DNA of 64,000 nucleotides, from the NCBI GenBank assembly GCA_010909165.1, contig MU008155.1, forward strand, positions 1,302,001-1,366,000, read 5' to 3'. Under the pieces are notes generated by a model that made no database searches, was not told the origin of the DNA, and saw nothing but the letters and a program-made list of their open reading frames with translations. Made by a program: the position numbers and the translations under genes. This document shows, piece after piece, positions 20,701 through 31,671 of this stretch. The stretch comes from Anthoceros angustus (taxonomy: Eukaryota; Streptophyta; Anthocerotopsida; Anthocerotales; Anthocerotaceae). Numbering within the stretch: position 1 is the first letter of the stretch; each line of letters begins with the position of its first letter.

Positions 20701-23700
20701 GCACGCTCGGGCGTCGTTGTTGTCGCCCGGCTACCATCAATGGAGGCCGCGACGCCGGACGGGCGCTATCCATATCATCCATGCTATCATAGCCATCCGC
20801 TGTCGCCCTCCATGCCATGTGAAATGCCTCCTATGGCGGCGTCATCCTCCGCGGCCGCATTGGCGTTCGGCTCACCACCGACCATCAACGGCAATTGGTT
20901 ACAAGCGAGACAAGATAATGGCGGAGGAAATCGCGAGGAAAGGTCACGCCTCGGTCCGTCGGCCTGCGTCTCTCCATCCTTTCGCAAACAATGTATTCTG
21001 GAAATGTGGGCAGGAATGGGGCGGATGGGCCGCCGGGATCTGCAAATCACGGCAGGACATCGCATGTGCACCTCCGCGCCTGGTGGCATCCGGCAAGATT
21101 CGCTCCTTCAAAGAGCAAGTGATGAGCGGGAAAATTGAACAACGCCTTCACGAGAAGGCGCGGCTTGCGGATAGAGACCCGGGCACGAAGGAGGGAGTAG
21201 AAGAAGGATGGTCGTGGAAATGGCCAAATCCTAATGCCAGTTATAGCAATGAGGACAACTGCTTCGAGGAGTGCAAGCACGTGGCAGGCATTCGTACATC
21301 ATTGCCTCGCAACTAGCTCATTTGTAAACCCCCTTTTTATCTAATGAAATCTGAACAGAGCAATGGTTCATCCATTCAGAGCTGGAGGGAATGACAAGAC
21401 AAGTCTGGACTAAAGGGAGTCTGTATTTTCTTCGCGTGAAGGCTTCCCCACCACCGTTTTGTCACATCATTTGGCAAGTACGATACACCTTCACCTCCTT
21501 CCACAATGGCGCAAAAGCCGAAGCCAATCCGGAGCATGTAGGGGCCGAAGCGGGAAAAGCAGCGTCGCTTTGACATACGGTAAGAACAACACAGCCCACA
21601 ATGCAATGCCATGTGCATGTAAATTGGGCTTGTGGCATGGATGCGAGAGGCGCGAGGCGGACTTGGAAGGCATCCGGATGCAACATCCGTAGGAGCAGGC
21701 GATAGCGTCGAGCAAGGGCACTCGCGTCGTCCATTGCCGGGCCACCATCCTTATGCCGTGATCGACACGGACGTCTTTGGGCGTCCACGGCGGTGGCGGA
21801 GCTAGAACAAGCGGCGGCGCGACGGTGGAACAATGGATCCGTTTGCGGCATAGCGGTTGAGAGACAAGCGGCGGGTTCACAGGGCAATCCGAACTTGGAT
21901 CCCCAGGACATCTTCCACCAAGCAGCGAACATGCGAAGGTCGTGGGCTACCGGTGGGCGCGAGGATGGCATGGTCCCCGGAAGTCCCAATGGATGGCGTC
22001 GAGCCGCCACATCCGGTGTGGTCCGCAAACTTGGGCGTCATGTCAAATGGGGATCTGTGCTTGGGTGTGGTGAAGGATGTCAAGCAACGAGTGTGGCAAG
22101 AAGGCGATGGGCGTTGGGTCTGCGGTGATGGAGGAGGCGGGCGATGCACACCACCCCTGGCGAAGGTGAATTTTGCGAACTACGGTCCTAGGGCGCTTGT
22201 ATTGCCATCGAGCCACGGGCGAGATGGAGTTGTGGGTTGCCTGTTCACCTCGGCATGGACTTCCCGTCCTCGGCGGTGCAAGGAGTTGGGTGTCCACATC
22301 ATCGAGTTAGAGGTCCATAAGCTGCGAGACGTGTGCACATGCAAACCTCGAGGAGAGGATGTGGTTTGTCCCAAAAATGTGGACAAGTTTGATGTGGGCG
22401 TTGCGGTCGAGCCGCCATTGCACTAAAGGCAGGAACTAGCACGGAGGATTCTTGAAGCAGTCTTGTTGCGAGGCGTCCGAGATTGATGGGGGCGGAGGAA
22501 GCAGGATATGGGTTCGGCATTTTGGGCAGCGACCGGAAACTAATGTTGTGGGGCCTCAGGCGGCATGGTGGCCATTTGCGTCGGACGAGCCGACGGTGAG
22601 TCTTTGGATAGTCAAGAGAGACATGGATGTGGCCAATGCATTCCCTCACCAGCTCAGGCTGCTATTCAACTACAACAAATGGGAGCAATTTGTGTTATAT
22701 GCCGATTTCCAAGCGAACGACGAGGCCCGCTTCCAATTGTTGGAGGCTGCGGAGCACATAGTGGAAGCATGCCACACAATGGGGGGGAACACGAACCACG
22801 GCCTGCTAGCGGGGAGGACCCACTGTTACTTATTCCGGTTGTGCTCACTGCTGCAGCCCGTGCGAGTGCAGGTCCGGCATGGGGATTTTGTCGAACCCAT
22901 GAGCATGAGAATGGCGGGAGTTCCACATAATCAAGTGACAAGTGGAAGGAATCCGGGTGGTACTGCATGCATGTGCTCAAGGTGTGCCACAGTGAAGGCA
23001 GTAGGAGGTGATCACGGCTTGCAAAAGCGGATGCACTTGTGCACATTGTTCTGCTTGTCTACATTTCGGCCAGCCTCACTATGGGAGACTACATTGCATG
23101 AAACTTGGAGGAATGTTGTGCCTTGAGGCCAAGCCATTGCCATCAATTTGCGAATTGCGCTGCGGCGCATTGCGCAGATGAGGAGCAGCCATGCCATCCC
23201 AATCATGTGCATTGCGAAATGGCCTTGCTCGCGGGGCAGCCCGCATAGTGGCACATCACAATGCACCTTCCGCCATCCGCGCCACCGTTCCATGGTTGAT
23301 GGAAAACAATGCGGAAGAGCATTTCCCACTAAGAAGGCGACCTCACATTCGTATATGGTCATGGAACAAGTGACATGGAGGCCACGTCGAGCGATTGCAA
23401 ATCGGAACACCGTGTATGATCATCCTCTTGTCGGCAGCGGCGTGATTTGTACACAATTGGAGAAACCATGTCACCTTCCACGGAATTTGACAAGCTATTT
23501 TCTAGCTTTGCCATACAGTGGTGGCGTAGAAGCGTGCGGCCGGAACCTCGACGCCCATCAGGTGAAACCCCGAACTAAATACGCCCGCCCCCAATGAGTG
23601 CCGTGCGACATCCAGCGGATATGTGTGCCGAATGGCTTGCACGAACATCTGGCGCACTCGATTTGAAGGTGTTGGGCGGAAGCCCGTTCCGCTCAATGGA
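20700..23700. other. 5' portion of the CACTA element
   Basis: Between the transposase remnant and the right terminus are mixed frames. The longest is a 225-codon plus-strand frame at 22452-23126, starting MKQSCCEASEIDGGG and containing YADFQANDEARFQLLEAA. It has no match to a family I know. It would be transcribed divergently from the transposase. It may be an accessory protein, a shadow frame or captured host sequence. Confidence 0.25.
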
Positions 23701-23855
23701 ACCATGGGCGACCCATCGTATGTTACATCCATGTTATCCGCAACATAACCGCAACACCCTAAACCCGATCCACGCAGCCAAGGCCATTTACATTACAACC
23801 CGAACCGTAGCGAAATATGTAACACATTATAGACAACATGCAAGTTCTAGTAGTG
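23700..23855. repeat. CACTA terminal and subterminal repeats, right end
   Basis: TTCTAGTAGTG ends at 23855, the complement of CACTACTAGAA. Just inside lie TATGTTACATCC, GTTATCCGCAACATAACC, TTACATTACAACC and ATATGTAACAC, the same GTTACA/GTAACA word family as the left end. Confidence 0.65.
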
Positions 23856-24169
23856 CCGTATCCTTCACCCTCTTCATGGCGCTACTTTTTGGCGGCTACA
23901 ACACCATCCATCTTCTCCTCTCCTCTCTCAAAACACCTCCCGATACTCGGTTTTACACTCTTGAACATAGTGGGTTTTCTTCTTGCCCTCTAGAAACTTT
24001 GCCTTCTTCCTCACATTGTTCCAATGCTTCAGTTAGTCCCAAAAGCGCATCACAATGGCTTCAAATGACCAAGGACACGAAATAGTTTGATGCATTGTTC
24101 AACATGGACCAGTGGCTTGTTTGATTCCAAAACACACTAATGATTGCAAAGCCACCGGATGGTGTAATG

Positions 24170-26005
24170 CACCCTATCCTTCATAGGCAAAAAGTGAGTC
24201 CGGTAGATGAATCCTACACATTAGCACCGACACCGTGTAAGGAATGGTTAAGCACGAAATGCAAACCCAAATATGCACTATCGAGCCCGAATGGCTGGAA
24301 AATACATATAACAAGGGCTGGAAAATACGAGTTGAATGGCACGAAAACAATGGTATCGAAAATTCAGGCTTGAAGGCTGATAATTTCATGAGCGACACAA
24401 TCGGTAAGAACCCTTGCAAGCTCACTACAAACTCACCTCTTGGATGGAGGTGTTCGAGCACCGTGTGTTCCACATCGGTCTTCCTTTTCCGCCTCGGACC
24501 CCTTGGGCCCTTCTTGTCGATGACACGGCATTCTTCTGGTATACACGGTTCACAGTTCTCATTCACTGCAGCAGTAGGAAGATGCTCACAATCATGGACA
24601 CCATCTTGAATGGCACCATCTGCAGCCCGCGCTGCATTAGGTGCCACAAAAACAAAGGGGTTAGCACTAGGCGCATCCAGCTGCTGCGTCTCCCCTCCAT
24701 TTGCCGCAATTCGCTCCCTTATTCACATTCTACGCTCCAAAGCGGGCGGTTGCGGCTCATGATGCGCAGGACTTGAGGCAAGGGTGCCCGATTGGCCGGT
24801 CGGGATTGAGCTCACATGATCATCATCGACTGCGGGTTGGGCACATTCTTCACGTCTTGGACAAAAGTAGTTCCAGATGTCCTCTTCGACTATCAGCACA
24901 CTCGTGAATTGCGCAGCCGCTGATCTCCCCTTGACCGCGAGCATCATGGTTTAGCCAAAGCCTCGCCATATCCAGGACATTTTGCATCTTGCGTCATCCA
25001 TTTTCCACCTTGTTGCTCACATCCGCGCGCAAAACCCTAGGCGGAACCTCCCAAACAGCAGCCGTAGCGATGCTTGGGCCATGGTGTTGACCTTTACCTT
25101 CACCGCGCGCCCTTCCTCGTCGATTTCGCTCGGATGTCATCGGCCGACGGCGTATTCACGATCCGCACAGGACCTTCTCCTCAAATGTTGGTCGCCTTTC
25201 CATACATTCGGCCAGGCGTCACGGCTACCGTTGCGGGAGCTGTGAGGCTCATCCTCTTTACATCCTCGTCCTCTGAGGATCCATCCAAGTAATTTCTGCA
25301 TTGCTCCTTGTGGAAGTGGGCCTCCGGATCCTCGTCAGAGTCCTCACACTCGGTGGCCTCTAATGCCCTGACGCTGGCGGCACGCGTCGTGGGGCCTGTG
25401 GCACGGTTGGGCAAAGATTTGCCCTGCGATTGCCGCCCAGCGCCATCCTGACCAGACCATCCCGGCAAGCTCTTACCTCTGCCCCGCCTACCCCGTTTGC
25501 ATCGTCCACCCCGTCCTGGTGAGTAGTCCTGGCGGCCAAGAACAGCGTGCTCCGATTGTGCACCCTTCTCCTCCTCAGGCCTTGTACAAGCGTCTGCCTT
25601 CTGTGCCTGTGTGCGAGACTTCCTCACCCGCGTCCACTTACCTCTAAGGGCTTGAGCGCTGGCCCCAAAATCGGCGTGGCCACCTCCATATTCTTGTTCT
25701 TCCGAGCCGTTGGGTGTGATGCAAGTCTTCCTTGCTGCAGCGGCCGCTGCATCTCCAGCATAAAGCCGCCATGCGCTGTCTCCATATCCTTCTCGGCATG
25801 GAGCTCCACCCGAGATTTTGGCATCTACACAACCTCCCATTCGGCTGTGAAAACAAGAGCATGCAAAGGACAACACGCAAAAGCCATGTTGTTGCCCAAT
25901 GCACGAAAACACGAACTTACCCTTACGATCGATTATCTCTCTCCGCGCTCGAGGTGTTCTTCCTGCAGTTGCACTTCGGTGGATTGCTAACGGGGGCTTT
26001 GACAA
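24170..26005 (-). pseudogene. Unidentified coding-like remnant
   Basis: Minus-strand frames run in series. A 274-codon frame (26005-25181) is Gly/Arg-rich and then acidic (ECEDSDEDPEAHFHKEQ, DGSSEDEDVKRMS). A frame near 24947-24723 contains VEEDIWNYFCPRREECAQP. Another at 24647-24174 starts with a KKGPRGPRRKRKTDVEH basic stretch. The residue use looks protein-like and consistent in direction, but the series is interrupted. The alternating basic and acidic blocks suggest a nuclear or nucleic-acid-binding protein of a mobile element. No family was recognised. Confidence 0.25.
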
Positions 26006-26269
26006 GGAGATGACAAGCGCGTTTACTACGAGGCGAAGTGTTTTCCATACGCTTTCATGTGTCTCACTTGACGTTGTCGGCGAAATGACTCATAGTCGAA
26101 GTTCCGCCATTAGGGTTGGAGATTCAGCGGCCCTCATGCCGAGGGTTTTGAATGATGTTTTACTCGGTGGAAGGGAGCTCAAACTACGGATATGGCTTGG
26201 TGAATTAGCACATTACCATTGCATTTATAGCCTTCTTCGTCATTGGATATCGGTGATAATAAGATTTTA

Positions 26270-26420
26270 CCCGAACCCTGGACCCAAAGGCCAAGGTTAC
26301 TTTAATCAAACCCTAACCCTCAGCCGACACATTCAACTCGATTTTTCGAAGGCCAAGGTTAATTTCACACAAACCCTAATCCTCGGCCGGCATCATTTGT
26401 GCGATGTCCGAAGATCAAGG
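26270..26420 (+). repeat. Short direct repeat with CCCTAA/CCCTAACC words
   Basis: Two imperfect units of about 66-70 bp each contain GGCCAAGGTTA, a CAAACCCTAAYCCTC word and CGRCNCATTYNNNT. The first covers roughly 26290-26350 and the second 26350-26420. The telomere-like words are probably incidental. Confidence 0.4.
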
Positions 26421-27249
26421 ATACTTTATGCTATATATGCTACCTACCCTATGCATTACAATTACCCACGGTTTTTGGAAGCACCCGGCTCGAGCAGCTT
26501 GGATTATGTCCGGGAGCCGGCTCATGCAGGTGTCTATCCTCACCAGCCCCGCGAGGGAGGACGACCATAAACCCTATTTCCTCTACCATCCGATCTCCAT
26601 GGCCACCCTGTTCAGCAAGGACCGAAGAGGCGCAGGCACATGTACGTACATAATTTACAGCTCATGAGCAGGCTCAAGCTCTTTGACCAGGGCATCGAAT
26701 GTTCTTGACCACTCAAATTCGGCGCACACTATTCTAGCACGCTTGGACCAACACAAGCATGTACTGTGAAGAGTAAAGTTGAAAATTGACTCATGGTCCA
26801 GTCTTCCCGCTCAATCCAATGGCTGGAATGTCGCCTAATCCTTCATCGCCCGCCACCCGGTCGCTGAGATTGCCCGTGCGATTTTCTGCCATCATATTTT
26901 TGCTCTGGTGGGAATGGAGCTCAAACCCTGGATATGGCAGCCGGCTGAATTAGCACATCATCATTTGATTTATAGACGTTTCCATTATTAGCTATGCTAA
27001 TCGCGGCCTGGTCTTAGGCACTGTGGCCTGCCTCCTTTGCCGCCCACCACTGGCTTCGCCACCAGGCCGGGTCCACTGGGCCGCCCCGCCCAGTCAGCGA
27101 AGCCTTCTTCGCTACCGGCCTCCTTCGCCTCCTTCGTCACACTGCCCTCTCCGCCTCAGAGAGGTCCTCAAATTGGCTGGGCTCAGGCTCGCTCAGTCTC
27201 AGTTTCAAACTGCCCATCACACCAATGCTGAATTTAGTCCCATCCCATC

Positions 27250-28300
27250 ATTAATGGACCCTTTACCTTTCGGCCTCCCGGGCGCTTCCTTCTTCATGGC
27301 GGCCGAGAGCTCCGCCCTCCTCCGCCTCGGGCCGCCGCCCAATCGCCTCCGGAGGAGCACCATGCGCCTCCCTTGTGGCTTTCCACTCTCCCACTTGGTC
27401 TTCTATTCCAGCAGACCCTCGGCAGAGCATACCGCCCATGACGGTAGCTGTGACCCCGTCAGTGGTCTCTTCCACGGCCGCCATTGGTGAGGCCCCAAAA
27501 GTCCTCGTCCGGTGGGAGCGGGTATCCACGGTTGTCCGCCAAGGACCGGCGATCATAGCCCCTGGAGCAAGTCCGGACTGGGTTCTTCGGACCCACCGTG
27601 ACCTAGTGTCCCGAGTGCCGAGGTCCCGAGCGCTCACCTCCTTGGCCTTGCCGCCAATTTACCGCCTCTGGCCCCGGGGCCTTGAGGGGTGAGGGGGTTC
27701 GAGCCGACCCCTTGGCTTCCCGGGCGACAGATCGCTCGGTGGGTTGCCGCCAAGGACCGCCTCGCGCCTCTTTCGCCTTCTCACCGCCTCTTAGCCTCTT
27801 ACACCTGCAAGGGCAGGCTGTGTACCGCACCTTCGCGCCAAGTGCTAGGCGGCTATGTGGCACCGCCCGCTTTCCGCTGGTACACCAAGTAGTTCTGCTG
27901 GGCTCATCGGCTGCCGCCAGACTGGTCAGAGTTGGGCTGCTTGAGCGAGGCTGCCTCGGCACAGATCGCCGCTCGCGGGCATACCAGAGAGGAGGAAGCA
28001 GGATCTTCCCACCACACTTCCTAGTGGTGAGGGGTCCGCTCCAGACGAGTGGAGCCCCAGCATCCTCTCCCGCCCTCCTCCGGACCTCCCTTAGGGGGTC
28101 GGCCTCACTGGTGCCTCGGCCCGCCCGCCTCGGCAGGGCCGCCACCTCTGCAGCGAGCCCGCCTACCTCCCCATCCTTCAAGAGGGTCGGAATCCGCCCA
28201 TACATGGATTCCCCCGTAGGGGGATAGTCCCGGACGGAGGTGGCCTTTCGCCTCGCCGATGGAGTGCCTGCTGAACCTGCCCAAGATGATCCTTCCTCAC
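27250..28300 (-). pseudogene. Gag-like retroelement remnant, related to the 54-kb copy
   Basis: Minus-strand frames at 28205-27603 (200 codons) and 27637-27263 (124 codons) are Ala/Arg/Glu/Gly-rich. The second frame contains GASPMAAVEETTDGVTATVM. This corresponds in DNA and protein to plus-strand sequence at 54036-54120 (GASPAVAMEE-like residues) and to GCGCATGGTGCTCCT a little further on in both. They are therefore diverged, oppositely oriented copies of the same retroelement part. No protease or reverse transcriptase is visible. The plus-strand frames over the same DNA are shadows. Confidence 0.4.
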
Positions 28301-30430
28301 CGGAAATTTCTGCCCATCAAGCTGCCGCTTTATGGGAACACTCATTAAATTATCACCAAGGATCCACCTTGTGAGCAAGTTCCAGTGACAATGATCCGTC
28401 ACTACCCTTCACCCTTCCTCGTCTGCCACTGTGTCCAACATCAACCAAATCACAGTGGTTCGGGCCTGCCTGGCTTCAGAGCCAAGATCGGCTGCCAAGC
28501 CTATCTTTCCTTCCGCCTTTGAGGGGCCTCGGGACTACGCCCCCAACCCTCCTCATGAACTGGGTATGGTTGCCTCGTGGACCCTCCAAGGTCCTTCTCT
28601 CGATCTCCCTGAGGTTCTTGATCGAACTCTTTTGCTGGCCCGACCAACATCTTCGACAAGATAACTCGGACCACTGGGTGACACCGTCAAACGCCCGCAT
28701 AGCCTCCGGAATACGGAGCGCCACTCTTTGACCGAATCCTCCTCAGCCTCATCCAGGCTATGGCCCACCAAGTCCTGGATAGCGCCGGGTTACAATGCTT
28801 GCGCTCACTGTGTTCCATGGTTCTATACCTTCCGCAGCTCTCTTAGGTCCCATCGACCTTTTCCTCTCCTTTCGTCCAGAGCTGGAGGCCGATTGTCCGG
28901 AGACCACTGCACGATGCTGGTTGTCCGCTGCTCCAGCTCAACGTGAGCCGCAACTGGCTCCGAGCGCTCGGGTGGCTGGCCCTTATCTTCCTTTCTCGAG
29001 GTTTGTTGACCTGCACCACTGGCCTCTTCTTCCTCCTCTGGCTGCTGGAGGCCATCTTCTCAGACTGGCGGTCCATCGCCTGTCCCTCCCGCGAGGTTCC
29101 CGGACTCGGACCTCCTTGTTGATCGCCCGCCAAAGCATCTCGCCTTACGCCGCAAACTCGCGTGACTAGGAATACTGCCAACGCTGTCGTCCGCACTATT
29201 TGAACACGCCCATGCCACTGCCCGCACCACAATCCTCGCTTCCTCCACGACTCAGGGCCCAAGTCCACATAGCGTACTGGTCACAATGCTTGCGCCCACC
29301 TTTATGGGGTCCATGGACTCCTGCATCTCCGCAACCGAGCTTGGTGCCAGCCAGCCGATCCATACTCCCGGGTTGCCGAAGGCCTGAGTCGGAGCTCCGG
29401 CCGCATCCATGCTTATTTCCTCCTTCGCCGCTGCTTCGTTGCTACCAATTTTGACGGCGCTCTACGCTTGCCTACCAGGCGCTCAAAGAGCGTCACGGTG
29501 TAGAGTCCGATTGGCGGAGCAAGGACCGTGAGGCCATTGTCTCGAGGTCGCGCAGCCGAGACACTTCATCCTGGCTGCTGGCTAGAAGTAACGCTGGCTG
29601 GAAGGCGCCTTCGTAATTTTATGTCCGTCAAATTGCAACATGCTGGGGTCTGCATGGCGACACTATTCACCTTCCACGCTCGCTATCGCATCTTTTACGC
29701 CGCCGCGCGCCGGGCGTGATCACTCACCTCGCTAAGTACACGCTCTTTCTCTCGCAAGGTTACGGTCTCAAGGTTTACCGCATGCCCCACCTCCACTTCA
29801 GTCCACGGGCTTTTGTCATATAATTTCATGTAACACTGTGTTCCATTTGCAAGCACGCATTAAGTTAGTCCTATTTGGTATTAAGTTTATGATTTCCACC
29901 TTCATCTTAAACAACATGCAAGTGGTCTCCTCTCTCGACCTTATAGTGGTGGTCACCTCCACCATTAAAAGAGCTTAGCATTAAGTTTGTCGGAGACACT
30001 GTTAAGTTCTCGAGTGATTTTCTTCTCCACCTTCTCTCACCATCTTAACAACTTTGCTTGGTCTTATTTCCACCTCAACTTCAAGAAATTTGGGGCATAA
30101 AAGATGTACTTGCGATTTGCCTAACTCCCCGTTAAAGTGTAATAAAGTACTATATAATAAATGCCACGCATACCCGACATACATACGTAACCAAATTATG
30201 TAACATATATATTTATTACATACAAAAATATAATATGAATACATATCATTGAAAATCGATAGCCATATATATCCACTATAAACCTGATACCGTATAGTAC
30301 AAAGAACGTATTGAATAGCCTGGATATTTATGTGTGGTGGCATTGATGGATGTATACGATGGTAACAATCTATGTAAAACCGTGGTATTCCATAGGACAA
30401 AAGTAAAAAGAGAATGGTAGATTTTTGAGG
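28300..30430. other. Unassigned, probably retroelement-derived
   Basis: Frames of 60-140 codons on both strands show no recognisable domain up to about 29.75 kb; composition matches the preceding gag-like remnant. From 29.75 to 30.43 kb the sequence becomes AT-rich with no coding signal. Confidence 0.2.
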
Positions 30431-30725
30431 AGGAGGTTCGGTGCAAGCCTATAAAAGGAAGTTACAAGACTTTTCTTGTAACACTTTATATCTCAAATCG
30501 AACTTTGAGAGGGACAAAGCAATTTCTCACCTCATCTCAACATAATTACCAACATGATTTGCAACAAAAGCCTTTGTTACGGTTTGGGCCAAGCCAAAGT
30601 GTAACAAGGGGCCCAAGAGTGTTGCATAGCCCCAAATTGCAAATATAGTGTTACATCCGGTGGTCCAAATCTTAACGCCAAAAGAAAAAAGGTTCTGTAA
30701 CATAAGCGAGGCATTTCTAGTAGGG
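30430..30725. repeat. Possible CACTA-type terminus, unpaired
   Basis: TTTCTAGTAGGG ends near 30725 and resembles the complement of CACTACTAGAAA except for its last two bases. The preceding 280 bp contain GTTACAAG, TTGTAACACTT, CTTTGTTACGG, GTGTAACAAGG, GTGTTACATCC and CTGTAACATAAGCG. The last is close to the CGCTTTTATGTTACA word of the left CACTA end at 13018. It is either an end of a related element whose partner I did not find, or a deleted derivative. Confidence 0.4.
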
Positions 30726-31671
30726 ATACCAATTTGCTTAACTTTCCCTTTCTCCAATGAATTAGGTGGGCAGCAATTTGTCAGCTAAAGCAAAAGACCA
30801 CAAAGAGCGAAGCACTTTAGGCCTCTAAGTAGCACGCCATCCTTCCTTCCATGGGATGACTCGCAGCCAAGACAATACATTGCCGCTCCTTGCTTCAACA
30901 AGGTTGTGTAACAAGAATGCCTAAGCTAGGTACATAACTTTCTCCCTCTCACAACTCTCCTCTGACACGATTGCCCACCTCTCGCTAAAGAGGGCAGTGA
31001 TACCTCGCAAATTTTTCATGGCGGCCCCTAAGGTCGTTAGAGAAGAAAAGGAGTTAAGGATAAAATAATCTTCCACACTACAATAAATTTTGAATGTAGA
31101 TATTCATCTCCGGTGGATATCACTTGTTGCACAATAGCTTAGGTATTCCATGGCATACAAGTTAGTTAAGTACCAAATCTCAAGGAGCGAATATTAAATC
31201 CAAAGTGGAGTTAACCCACATATTCTTCTCGAATTTAGTACATACATATTTAATATTCTATTTTTAGATGTAATAGCATACTCCTCATCACCCAGTTTGG
31301 GCGTTATTTTAGGCATGTAGCAATCAAGATGAATATGCAAAAACAGAAACACGATAATTTTGAAGGTGAATAATCAAGGGGTTTTCCGCAAATAATCTCT
31401 CAAGGGGTTTTGATGGGCCCTAAAAAATTTTGAAGGCATTGCGAAAACAACCAAAAAGGGTGTCACCAAGAAAGTTACTACTTTCCATCCAAAGAATGTT
31501 TGTGTCGAATGGTGGTCGCAAACTCAAACCTAGGGAATGATGCAAAGTAGGAACGGTGAGGAAGGCTGCTCACGCAAGTGGACGATCAGAACTCGCTTTG
31601 ATGGAAATGTGGTTTTGTTATGACACCACAAAAGCCACAGTGGTATTTCCTAACACGTAAACATCAAGAAC
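30726..31671. other. Gene-free AT-rich spacer
   Basis: No open frame with protein-like content, no recognised repeat and no RNA gene. It leads directly into the right inverted arm. Confidence 0.4.

Larger units (their letters stand above)
12989..23855 (-). mobile_element. CACTA (En/Spm) transposon, about 10.9 kb
   Basis: The left end begins CACTACTAGAAAATGGGGCG and the right end, read on the minus strand, begins CACTACTAGAACTTGCATG. Both have the plant CACTA terminus and share the first 11 bases. Each end is followed by several subterminal copies of TGTTACAT/ATGTAACA in both orientations (13018-13170 and 23700-23845), as expected of transposase-binding arrays. A TNP2-type transposase remnant lies inside on the minus strand, so the element's 5' end is at 23855. 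The three bases outside are CCC on the left and CCG on the right: a possible but imperfect 3-bp target duplication. Confidence 0.7.
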
